Positions 1-5,344 of a stretch of 6,011 nucleotides of DNA are shown here, one piece after another. Within the stretch, counting starts at the first letter, position 1, and the number at the start of each line of letters is the position of its first letter. Origin of the DNA: JASFJH01 sp050117725 (GTDB lineage: Bacteria; Pseudomonadota; Gammaproteobacteria; AKS1); NCBI GenBank assembly GCA_050117725.1, contig JASFME010000143.1:1-6011 (forward strand), given 5' to 3'. A program made the position numbers and the translations under genes. Under the pieces are notes generated by a model. The model saw nothing but the letters and a program-made list of their open reading frames with translations. It ran no database searches and was not told the DNA's origin.

Positions 1-9
1 AGGGATAAT

Positions 10-27
10 ATGACAGTAATATGACAC
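10..27 (-). promoter_or_regulatory. Pho box (PhoB site) facing a gene left of the window
   Basis: On the minus strand this reads GTGTCAT-ATTA-CTGTCAT, two heptamers exactly 11 bp apart, which is the classical PhoB-binding dimer site. Its orientation drives transcription leftwards. In the phoB and pstS promoters of this same window the -10 lies 10 nt beyond the last heptamer; by that rule the -10 of this promoter falls just outside the left edge, so the target gene is unseen. Candidates such as pstC or a polyphosphate gene are only guesses. Confidence 0.85.
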
Positions 28-49
28 TACACGCCACAATCTGGAGGTA

Positions 50-67
50 CTGTCATACACCTGTCAT
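50..67 (+). promoter_or_regulatory. Pho box (PhoB site) facing the thioredoxin gene
   Basis: Reads CTGTCAT-ACAC-CTGTCAT, two perfect heptamers 11 bp apart and the best match to the Pho box consensus in the window. It points rightwards to the thioredoxin-like gene at 208 and stands back to back with the leftward box at 10-27. The -10 expected 10 nt beyond the second heptamer (about 78-83, GTGCGG) is poor. CAGAAT at 71-76 is closer to consensus but badly spaced. The binding site is therefore convincing, but which transcript it controls is less so. Confidence 0.82.
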
Positions 68-121
68 ATCCAGAATCGTGCGGCCTGCTGACCACACACC
101 ACCTCATGTGGAATACCTGTA

Positions 122-127
122 TATACT
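122..127 (+). promoter_or_regulatory. possible -10 element of the thioredoxin gene
   Basis: TATACT matches the sigma-70 -10 consensus at five of six positions. A TG lies two bases upstream rather than the one needed for an extended -10. No -35 element is visible 16-18 bp upstream. A start near 134 would give a leader of about 75 nt before the thioredoxin start. Weak evidence. Confidence 0.22.
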
Positions 128-170
128 AGGGGATTACATCCGGATGGTGCTTGCTAGTAGTCGCCCGGAA

Positions 171-196
171 CGGCAAAATATGCCGCCTTTTTGCCG
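171..196 (+). promoter_or_regulatory. alternative hairpins in the leader before the thioredoxin start
   Basis: CGGCAAAA (171-178) can pair with TTTTGCCG (189-196), an 8-bp perfect stem with a 10-nt loop. The same left arm can instead pair as CGGCA (171-175) with TGCCG (181-185), a 5-bp stem with a 5-nt loop. The two folds exclude each other. The longer one ends 11 nt before the ATG at 208 and takes in the first G of the only Shine-Dalgarno-like bases (GGA, 196-198). This may be a translational control element or chance structure. Confidence 0.3.
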
Positions 197-207
197 GAAC
201 AAACGCC

Positions 208-549
208 ATGTCTGAACCCAGTATCTTCGAAAGCACCGAAGCCGACTTCGATGACAGCGTGATCGAGGCCTCGAAACAGGCACCGATCATGGTCGATTTC
301 TGGGCCGACTGGTGCCCGCCCTGTCGCGCCCTGACCCCGGTGCTGGAGAATATCGTGCAGACCGGCGAGACTGCAGTACGCCTGGCCAAGGTCGAGGTCG
401 ATGACAACATGCACCTGGCTGGCCGCTTTCAGTTACGCGGTTTTCCTACTGTGATCCTGTTCATCGATGGCGAAGAGCGCGGCCGTTTCAGCGGTTTTAA
501 ACCTGAAAGCCAGGTACGACAGTTCCTGGGCGAACAGCTTACAGATTAA
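208..549 (+). CDS. thioredoxin-like protein with WCPPC active site
   Basis: A 113-residue single-domain thioredoxin-fold protein, close to the usual ~105-110 residues. Visible landmarks are the sheet strand before the active site (VDFWADWCPPC, residues 29-39), redox cysteines C36 and C39, the buried Asp typical of thioredoxins at D30, and the cis-proline P80 in RGFPTVILF. There is no signal peptide or membrane segment, so it should act in the cytoplasm as a disulfide reductase. The active site is WCPPC rather than the WCGPC of housekeeping TrxA, which may shift redox potential or partners, so I give no gene symbol. The ATG at 208 is preferred over an in-frame TTG at 151 because the fold starts normally there and the upstream residues (MLVVARNGKICRLFAGTNA) look non-coding. 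The ribosome site is weak (GGA at 196-198). A Pho box at 50-67 points at the gene, which suggests induction by phosphate starvation (inference). It converges with pstS. Confidence 0.92.
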   Translation: MSEPSIFESTEADFDDSVIEASKQAPIMVDFWADWCPPCRALTPVLENIVQTGETAVRLAKVEVDDNMHLAGRFQLRGFPTVILFIDGEERGRFSGFKPESQVRQFLGEQLTD

Positions 550-572
550 AAAAAGCCCCACGAAGGTGGGGC
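548..572 (-). terminator. intrinsic terminator read on the minus strand
   Basis: Read on the minus strand, GCCCCAC-CTTC-GTGGGGC (572-555) forms a 7-bp GC-rich stem with a 4-nt loop, followed at once by seven T residues (554-548). That is a strong Rho-independent terminator for leftward transcription. On the plus strand no T-run follows the hairpin, so for the thioredoxin gene it can give only a 3'-end stem, although the T-run lies right over its stop codon. It may stop read-through from pstS or end a separate small RNA. Confidence 0.8.
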
Positions 573-705
573 GCAAAGGCAGGCACATAGTGCGGAGTTA
601 TTATTCCCTGTAGCTTCAAGGATGAAATTTTTCCTCTCCATCCCCTGCAGTTTCTTGCACATGACTGATAATGCCACGCCTGTACGACAAAATGATGAAC
701 GGATC
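548..705 (-). ncRNA. candidate small RNA between pstS and the thioredoxin gene
   Basis: This stretch has no credible ORF yet ends in a textbook terminator (548-572) about 160 nt beyond the separate pstS terminator hairpin. On the minus strand CATAAT (717-712, five of six to the -10 consensus) could start a transcript near 705, but its -35 is poor. A perfect TTGACA (712-707) also exists but has no good -10 at 15-19 bp. The putative RNA holds GGATG (639-643) and CATCC (618-622) arms enclosing a GA-rich loop with GGA motifs, a small GCAC-TAT-GTGC hairpin (583-593), and a single-stranded AATAATAACTCC stretch (595-606). Such a layout suits an Hfq- or CsrA-linked sRNA, but the 5' end is only a guess. 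Confidence 0.22.
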
Positions 706-735
706 ATGTCAATTATGTTGTGTAACGCCTGAAAT

Positions 736-765
736 GAAACGGCCCCGCACAGGCGGGGCCGTTTC
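736..765 (-). terminator. pstS terminator hairpin
   Basis: A perfect 13-bp inverted repeat (GAAACGGCCCCGC at 736-748, its complement at 753-765) with a 4-nt loop lies 21 bp past the pstS stop. On the minus strand the stem ends in GTTTC followed by ATTTC, so the U-tract is interrupted. The very stable stem still makes it the likely end of the pstS message, and it may work in both directions, helping to end the thioredoxin transcript too. Confidence 0.75.
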
Positions 766-786
766 GAGCAACCATTCGAGCTGTAA

Positions 787-1752
787 TCAGTTCAGCTTGG
801 CCAGCTCCTCATCGATCACTTTCTTCGGCAGCGGTACGTAACCATCCTTGACGACTACCTGCTGACCAATCTTTGACAGAACCATGGTCAGGAATTCCTT
901 TTCAAGCGGCTGCAGCGACTTGTTCGGGTGCTTGTTCACGTAGACATACAGGTAACGTGACAGCGGGTATGTACCCTTGGCAGCGGTTTCGGTTGACGCC
1001 TCGATGTACGGCTTGTCTGCCTTCCTGGTCAGCGGTACTGCGCGTACGCCGGAAGTCTTATAGCCGATACCCGAATAGCCGATACCGTTAATGGAGGCTG
1101 TGACGGACTGAACCACCGAGGCAGAACCCGGCTGTTCATTCACATTGGCCTTGTAGTCACCCTTACACAGCGCCTTCTTCTTGAAGTAGCCGTAGGTACC
1201 CGATACCGAGTTACGGCCGTACAACTGGATGTCACGGTTGGCCCATGCACCGCTCAGGCCGAGATCGCCCCAGCGGGTAATGTCCTTGCTGCCACCACAC
1301 TTGCGGGTTGATGAGAAAACTGCATCAACTTCAGCGATGGTCATACCCTTGATCGGGTTATCCTTGTGGACATATACCGCCAGCGCGTCAATCGCGACAC
1401 GAATCGGGGTCGGCTTGTAACCGTGACGCTTTTCGAAGGCTTCGAGTTCCTTGCTCTTCATCTTGCGGCTCATCGGACCAAAGTTCGAGGTATGTTCGGT
1501 CAATGCGGGCGGCGCAGTTGAAGAACCGGCAGCCTGGATCTGGATGTTCACGTTCGGGTAGATACGCTTGTATTCTTCTGCCCACAGTGTCATCAGGTTG
1601 GCCAGCGTGTCAGAACCAACGCTGGAAAGGTTACCCGAGACACCACTGGTGCGCTTGTATTCCGGCAGTGAATCCAGCTTGGAATCAGCTGTGGCAATTC
1701 CTGCGCTGGCCAGGCCAAGCAGTGCTGCCAATGCAATTGCGGTCTTTTTCAT
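787..1752 (-). CDS. pstS: PstS, periplasmic phosphate-binding protein of the Pst ABC transporter
   Basis: A 321-residue protein that captures inorganic phosphate in the periplasm and hands it to the PstCAB permease. The N-terminus is a Sec signal peptide (KK, then a hydrophobic run, with ATA|DS as likely cleavage after residue 22). Ligand-site motifs are clear: SVGSDT (44-49), AAGSST (74-79), D122, and RNSVSGT (180-186), which matches the R-x3-S-G-T phosphate-contact motif of E. coli PstS. The length and blocks such as TSGVSGNLSSVGSDTLANLM closely match the Pseudomonas-type PstS (about 320 residues) as I recall it. Cysteines 152 and 196 could form a disulfide. The ATG is preceded by AGGAG at a 6-nt spacing. 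Downstream there is a terminator and a convergent gene rather than pstCAB, so this gene is transcribed alone. Its own Pho box array lies at 1828-1867. Confidence 0.97.
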   Translation of the reverse strand: MKKTAIALAALLGLASAGIATADSKLDSLPEYKRTSGVSGNLSSVGSDTLANLMTLWAEEYKRIYPNVNIQIQAAGSSTAPPALTEHTSNFGPMSRKMKSKELEAFEKRHGYKPTPIRVAIDALAVYVHKDNPIKGMTIAEVDAVFSSTRKCGGSKDITRWGDLGLSGAWANRDIQLYGRNSVSGTYGYFKKKALCKGDYKANVNEQPGSASVVQSVTASINGIGYSGIGYKTSGVRAVPLTRKADKPYIEASTETAAKGTYPLSRYLYVYVNKHPNKSLQPLEKEFLTMVLSKIGQQVVVKDGYVPLPKKVIDEELAKLN

Positions 1753-1758
1753 TTTGGA

Positions 1759-1763
1759 CTCCT
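1759..1763 (-). promoter_or_regulatory. ribosome binding site of pstS
   Basis: AGGAG, a perfect Shine-Dalgarno core, with 6 nt between it and the ATG at 1752. It is the strongest site in the window, as expected for an abundant periplasmic protein. Confidence 0.85.
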
Positions 1764-1811
1764 GATAGTAGTTGTCTAGCTAACTCTGGAAAACCAATCC
1801 CCATTACGCGA

Positions 1812-1817
1812 AGTATG
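1812..1817 (-). promoter_or_regulatory. -10 element of the pstS Pho promoter
   Basis: CATACT (four of six to consensus) lies exactly 10 nt after the last in-phase Pho heptamer (1834-1828), the same spacing as in the phoB promoter here. Transcription would start near 1805, giving a leader of about 50 nt. Confidence 0.6.
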
Positions 1818-1827
1818 GTTTAGCTAT

Positions 1828-1867
1828 ATGACACGCTCGTGATCCGTATATGACAGTTCTGTGACAA
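1828..1867 (-). promoter_or_regulatory. tandem Pho box array of pstS
   Basis: On the minus strand four heptamers start every 11 bp: TTGTCAC (1867-1861), CTGTCAT (1856-1850), GGATCAC (1845-1839, degenerate but keeping TCA) and GTGTCAT (1834-1828). This is room for two PhoB dimers. The array sits between the phoR stop and pstS and explains how pstS can be expressed apart from phoBR, usually the strongest response in the regulon. Confidence 0.9.
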
Positions 1868-1892
1868 TTTGACTATGAAAATAATCGGCCTG

Positions 1893-3191
1893 TCATGCTG
1901 CCTGGTGACGCATACGTGTGCTATCGAAATCACAACGGAAGGTACTGCCCTTGCCAGGCGTACTGTCGATATGCAGGCTGGCTTCATGGCGCTGCAGGAC
2001 GTGCTTGACGATCGCCAGGCCGAGGCCGGTGCCGCCGGTATGTCGTGATCGCGCCACGTCCACGCGGTAGAACCGCTCGGTCAGGCGGGGTATGTGCTGC
2101 GGAGCGATCCCGATACCGCTGTCTGTGACCGCAAAATGCGCCCCCTCATGATCGGCATACCAGCGGATCTTTATCTGGCCCTTGTCCGGTGTGTAGCGCA
2201 CGGCGTTGAACACCAGGTTGGAAAATGCGCTGCGTAATTCCGTGTCATTGCCCAGCAGTACCAGGCCATCCTCGCATTCGAGGGAAATATCATGCTGATG
2301 CTCGCAACTGAGGGAGCGGGCCTCGTCAAGCAATACTTTCAGCATTTGACTCACATTGATCTCTTCATAAGCGGCGTGCTCGGTACTGGATTCAAGCCGT
2401 GACAACAACAACAAATCGCCAATAATACTTTGCAGACGGCTTGCCTGCTGGTTCATGCGTTCAACAAACTCATGCAGCGAGTCCTTGTCGTAATCCTCCA
2501 GCTGCAGCATCTCCAGGTAACCGGTGATCACGGTCAATGGCGTACGCATTTCGTGCGAGACATTGGCAACAAAATCACGCCGCATCTGTTCGAGTCGCTG
2601 CAGGTGCGTGATATCGCGGGCGATAAATAATTGCTGATCTTCGCCATAAGGCACTACCCGGATAGACAGGGTACGGGTTTCGTCGACCGGCGAAGCCAGT
2701 ACCAGGGGTGCCTCGAACTCCCCCTGCGCCAGGTAATTGACCAGCTTCGGATTACGCACCAGATTCAGGAGGCGCTGGCCGAGGTCATTAGTAGTATGGA
2801 TAGCCAACATGCGTGTCGCGGCCCGGTTGCACCATTCGATAGTGCCTTCAAAATCCATGACAAGAATCGCATCCGGCAGCGCCTGTGCGGCTTCCTGGAA
2901 ACGGGTCAGCCGTGAAACCAGGCGCTTGTGCCGACGCTTGTTGCGCTGGCGAAAGCGAAACAACTGCAGGAACAGTTCTTCCCAGATACCCGAGCTTTCC
3001 GGCGGCTCACCACTGAGGCGATGCGAAGTCCATTGCTGCAGACGGGAAAGATTTTTCAGGTGCCAGCCAAGATAAAGCAAACTGCCAATCAGGAACCATG
3101 GCAGGTACTGCCCGGTCAGCATGCCGAGCAGCACGGCGACAACGACGATCAGCGTCACTCGCCAGATTTCTTCCCACCAGATATTTGCCAA
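1893..3191 (-). CDS. phoR: PhoR, phosphate-regulon sensor histidine kinase
   Basis: A 432-residue inner-membrane kinase that phosphorylates PhoB when phosphate is scarce. Two hydrophobic segments at about 11-28 and 30-45 leave almost no periplasmic loop, typical of PhoR, which reads phosphate through Pst/PhoU rather than binding it. A basic linker (81-94) leads to a PAS domain (about 97-195). The H-box is FVANVSHEMRTPLT with H213; the catalytic domain shows the N-box (N325, N329), G1 DSGIG (357-361), F-box FYRVD, and G2 GGTGLGLA (386-393). All catalytic motifs are intact and the length is usual. The start is a TTG: the frame has a TAA two codons upstream and the next Met (24) lies inside the first membrane segment. 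AGGAG lies 10 nt upstream of it. The gene lies 6 bp after phoB and is co-transcribed with it. The stop is 25 bp before the pstS Pho array. Confidence 0.97.
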   Translation of the reverse strand: MANIWWEEIWRVTLIVVVAVLLGMLTGQYLPWFLIGSLLYLGWHLKNLSRLQQWTSHRLSGEPPESSGIWEELFLQLFRFRQRNKRRHKRLVSRLTRFQEAAQALPDAILVMDFEGTIEWCNRAATRMLAIHTTNDLGQRLLNLVRNPKLVNYLAQGEFEAPLVLASPVDETRTLSIRVVPYGEDQQLFIARDITHLQRLEQMRRDFVANVSHEMRTPLTVITGYLEMLQLEDYDKDSLHEFVERMNQQASRLQSIIGDLLLLSRLESSTEHAAYEEINVSQMLKVLLDEARSLSCEHQHDISLECEDGLVLLGNDTELRSAFSNLVFNAVRYTPDKGQIKIRWYADHEGAHFAVTDSGIGIAPQHIPRLTERFYRVDVARSRHTGGTGLGLAIVKHVLQRHEASLHIDSTPGKGSTFRCDFDSTRMRHQAA

Positions 3192-3197
3192 CGTTTA

Positions 3198-3890
3198 TCA
3201 ACTCCTGGCGGAGAAACGGTAACCGGCACCGCGTACTGTCTGGATCAACTGATCATGACCCGTCGGTGCAAGCACCTTGCGCAGACGGCGAATATGTACA
3301 TCCACGGTCCGTTCCTCGATATACACATTACTGCCCCATACATAATCAAGGATCTGGGCACGGCTGTAAACACGCTCCGGATGGGTCATAAAGAAATGCA
3401 AAATACGGAATTCGGTAGGCCCCATCTCCACCGCTTTACCCTTTGCCGTGATACGGTGACTGTCCGGCTCCAGGCGCAAGTTGTCAATCTCGACCGGTTC
3501 GTCCGACAATTGCGGCTGGGCGCGACGTAACACCGCCTTGATACGTGCGATCAGTTCCTTCGGCGAGAAGGGCTTGCAGATATAGTCATCGGCGCCCACG
3601 TCCAGCCCCTTGACGCGATCATCCTCCTCGACCCTTGCGGTCACCATAATCACGGGGATGTGCTTTGTGTGTTCCTCGCGTTTGATACTACGGACGAAAT
3701 CGATGCCGCTTTCGCCCGGCATCATCCAGTCGACCAGCATCAGGTCCGGCGGCATCTGCGTCATTTGTGCGCGCGCCTGGGCAGCATCCTCGGCCTCGTC
3801 GACCAGGTAACCAGAGCGATTCAATGCAAACCGCACCATCTCGCGAATAGGTGCTTCATCTTCAACTACGAGAACCCTTGCCTGATTCAT
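3198..3890 (-). CDS. phoB: PhoB, phosphate-regulon response regulator
   Basis: A 230-residue OmpR/PhoB-family transcription factor, the usual length. The receiver domain (about 4-120) has the acidic pair E10/D11, phospho-acceptor D54 in LVDWMMPGESG, T84 and K106 in CKPFSP. The winged-helix DNA-binding domain (about 127-228) ends in the typical TVRGAGYRFS. PhoB-type features such as RVYSRAQILDYVWG and the recognition region ERTVDVHIRRLRKVL are present. Phosphorylated by PhoR, it binds CTGTCAT direct repeats, several of which occur in this window, including in front of this gene, so it is probably autoregulated. The ATG has a modest ribosome site (GGATGAG at 3902-3896). It is the first gene of the phoB-phoR operon. 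Confidence 0.98.
   Translation of the reverse strand: MNQARVLVVEDEAPIREMVRFALNRSGYLVDEAEDAAQARAQMTQMPPDLMLVDWMMPGESGIDFVRSIKREEHTKHIPVIMVTARVEEDDRVKGLDVGADDYICKPFSPKELIARIKAVLRRAQPQLSDEPVEIDNLRLEPDSHRITAKGKAVEMGPTEFRILHFFMTHPERVYSRAQILDYVWGSNVYIEERTVDVHIRRLRKVLAPTGHDQLIQTVRGAGYRFSARS
3202..3206 (-). promoter_or_regulatory. ribosome binding site of phoR that supports its TTG start
   Basis: AGGAG overlaps the last codons of phoB and lies 10 nt before the TTG at 3191. The spacing is slightly long, and with the TTG start it should keep PhoR less abundant than PhoB. A TTG at 3201 in another frame directly follows this site but opens only a spurious ORF. Confidence 0.7.
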
Positions 3891-3938
3891 ATGCTCTCAT
3901 CCATTAAACGCGTACGTTTTCATCTGACATTGGCGCAG

Positions 3939-3944
3939 ATTCTA
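3939..3944 (-). promoter_or_regulatory. -10 element of the phoBR Pho promoter
   Basis: TAGAAT matches the sigma-70 -10 at five of six positions and lies exactly 10 nt past the second heptamer of the Pho box at 3972-3955. No good -35 is present, as expected for PhoB-activated promoters. Transcription should start near 3932, giving a leader of about 42 nt. Confidence 0.75.
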
Positions 3945-3954
3945 TGACCGGCAT

Positions 3955-3972
3955 GTGACAGTAATATGACAG
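3955..3972 (-). promoter_or_regulatory. Pho box of the phoBR operon
   Basis: The minus strand reads CTGTCAT-ATTA-CTGTCAC, two heptamers 11 bp apart. A third in-phase copy, CGGTCAT (3950-3944), abuts the -10 and may be chance or weak. This gives a direct positive feedback loop of PhoB on its own operon. Confidence 0.9.
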
Positions 3973-4055
3973 GATAGGGGGATTTTGTTACTTGCCGTCA
4001 TACAGAACGGATACTAACAGACTGTTGTTAACGATAAACACAGGTATGCGACGAG

Positions 4056-4084
4056 TTGTCACAAAAACCGCGGATGGCTGTCAC
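4056..4084 (+). repeat. two Pho-like heptamers 22 bp apart between phoB and the glycosyltransferase gene
   Basis: TTGTCAC (4056-4062) and CTGTCAC (4078-4084) lie two 11-bp turns apart, each followed by AAA, but the middle position lacks a recognisable heptamer. They point right, into the 3' end of an oppositely oriented gene, so there is no obvious target. It could be a degenerate PhoB site or a chance repeat. Nothing else was recognised in the rest of the 3973-4105 gap apart from the hairpin described next. Confidence 0.25.
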
Positions 4085-4106
4085 AAACCTGCCGCAGTAC
4101 AGGTTT
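4085..4106 (-). terminator. weak hairpin at the end of the glycosyltransferase gene
   Basis: AAACCTG (4106-4100 on the minus strand) and CAGGTTT (4091-4085) form a 7-bp stem with an 8-nt loop starting right at the stop codon. The T-run is only three bases and is followed by GTGACAG. This is at best a weak intrinsic terminator, so read-through into phoBR is possible. Confidence 0.4.
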
Positions 4107-5311
4107 TATTCTTTTCCCGTGTCGATCTGAAGGAGGCAGCTATCGTCATTCCGGATCTGTTGCTTGATGACGGTCCGGTAAAGTTCGCTGAGCCTGGCTG
4201 CCAACGCGGCTGAGGACCAGCCCGCCGCATAACGCCTGCCACGACGTGCCAGCATCTGGCGTAAATCCGGCATTTCCAGCAACCGGCGCAGTTGGCTGAC
4301 ATAATCTTCAACCTGCTCTTCGACAATGATGGCGCCCTGGCCGTCTTCGAGCACATCGCGCGTGCCCATCACCGCGGTCGACACCACCGGTGTGCCGCAG
4401 GCCATCGCCTCAAGCAATACCAGTCCCTGGGTTTCGGTACGCGAGGCGAATACAAAGACGTCCGCCGCGGCGTAACAATCCTGCAGCTCACCATTACGGG
4501 GCAGGTAACCGATAAATCTGACATTGTCCTCGATATCCAGTGCCCTTGCCTGGCGACGCAGGTCGCCCTCGGCCGGTCCTTCACCGGTTATGATGAACAA
4601 CAACTCGGGGATGTGTAGACGCAAGGCAGCAATCACCTTGAGCAAAAATCCGATATTTTTCTCGTGGGCCACGCGTCCAACATGCAGCAGTAGCGGCCGC
4701 CCCGCCTCGATACCGAACTTCTCCCGGAAACGCATGCCATCCATATTTTCGAATTGCCGCATATCTATACCGGTCGGCAGCACCGTTGCCGGGGTAGCAA
4801 CGCCATAATCACGCAACACCCCCAGCATGGCAGTCGATGGCACAACCAGGTGATCCATATTGTTGCACTGGCTACAGCTGAAGCGGCGCGACACTGTTCG
4901 CAGCAGTCGTTTCGGCAATAACGGAATATAGTGATAAAGGTATTCTTCAAAAAACGTGTGATAACTTTCCACGCACGGCAGATCCAGACGTTTCGCCAGA
5001 CGCAGGCCTTCGTAATGTGCAACGAATGGTGTGTGAATATGCATAATATCGAAGCGCTGCTGTCGCAAGGTATTGCGCAGGCTACGCATTGCCGCGGGCT
5101 TGATCATGCGGTCTTCCGGATCAAACATGACATAACGTGATGGCAGCCGAACAATTGCATCATCATCGAATTTATCATCTGCCGGGTATTGCGGCGCAAG
5201 CAGGGTAACTTCGTGCCCCTGTGCCTTGAGTTCAGAGCGGAATGTCTGGATTGATGTGGAAACGCCATTAATGCGTGGAAAATACACATCACTGATCATC
5301 AATATTCGCAT
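4106..5311 (-). CDS. GT4-family glycosyltransferase, possibly a diacylglycerol glycosyltransferase
   Basis: A 401-residue GT-B fold, retaining glycosyltransferase. The N-terminal domain opens with MRILMISDVYFPRINGVSTS, the glycine-containing acceptor-side loop common to lipid glycosyltransferases of this family, and carries HIHTPF (91-96). The C-terminal domain has HVGRVAHEKNI (R213, K218, donor phosphate contacts), ITGEGP (241-246) and the GT4 E-x7-E signature (E293, E301 in TETQGLVLLEAMACGTPVV). No signal peptide or membrane span is seen; it is likely cytoplasmic and membrane-associated. Donor and acceptor cannot be read from sequence. The N-terminus resembles that of enzymes that glycosylate diacylglycerol, and the PAP2 phosphatase 33 bp upstream would supply diacylglycerol, so lipid glycosylation is a fair inference; mannosyl or polysaccharide transfer is an alternative. 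A CxxC (C146, C149) is a small oddity. AGGGA lies 6 nt before the ATG. Confidence 0.92.
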   Translation of the reverse strand: MRILMISDVYFPRINGVSTSIQTFRSELKAQGHEVTLLAPQYPADDKFDDDAIVRLPSRYVMFDPEDRMIKPAAMRSLRNTLRQQRFDIMHIHTPFVAHYEGLRLAKRLDLPCVESYHTFFEEYLYHYIPLLPKRLLRTVSRRFSCSQCNNMDHLVVPSTAMLGVLRDYGVATPATVLPTGIDMRQFENMDGMRFREKFGIEAGRPLLLHVGRVAHEKNIGFLLKVIAALRLHIPELLFIITGEGPAEGDLRRQARALDIEDNVRFIGYLPRNGELQDCYAAADVFVFASRTETQGLVLLEAMACGTPVVSTAVMGTRDVLEDGQGAIIVEEQVEDYVSQLRRLLEMPDLRQMLARRGRRYAAGWSSAALAARLSELYRTVIKQQIRNDDSCLLQIDTGKE

Positions 5312-5317
5312 ACCCGG

Positions 5318-5322
5318 TCCCT
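5318..5322 (-). promoter_or_regulatory. ribosome binding site of the glycosyltransferase gene
   Basis: AGGGA with 6 nt to the ATG at 5311, inside the short gap after the phosphatase gene. It fixes the start and supports co-transcription without translational overlap. Confidence 0.6.
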
Positions 5323-5344
5323 GTCACCCTTGCATGATCGCCGT

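Noticed and set aside
144..215. Small upstream ORF of 23 codons whose stop overlaps the thioredoxin start
   Set aside because: It has an AGGGG 10 nt upstream and an overlap that could couple translation, but no recognisable peptide and the length is within chance; the longer frame from 21 starts inside a Pho box.
547..662. 38-codon minus-strand ORF (MCKKLQGM...) in the convergent gap
   Set aside because: No ribosome site before the ATG at 662, and the frame runs through the terminator hairpin and its T-run, so it is unlikely to be translated.
1777..1826. Inverted repeat TAGCTAA...TTAGCTA with inner AAACCA...TGGTTT across the pstS start region
   Set aside because: The arms straddle the predicted transcription start, so they would not form a hairpin in the mRNA; TAGCTA is itself palindromic and the match is short.
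1890..1896. Single CTGTCAT over the phoR stop
   Set aside because: No partner 11 bp away on either side, and it points into phoR; a lone heptamer is not a Pho box.
2928..3530. 200-codon plus-strand ORF opposite phoR and phoB
   Set aside because: It is antisense to two intact, motif-complete genes and shows no domain or start signal; a shadow frame.
3906..3919. Small hairpin AAACG-CGTA-CGTTT in the phoB leader
   Set aside because: Only five pairs, mostly A-T, and it covers neither the ribosome site nor the start codon.
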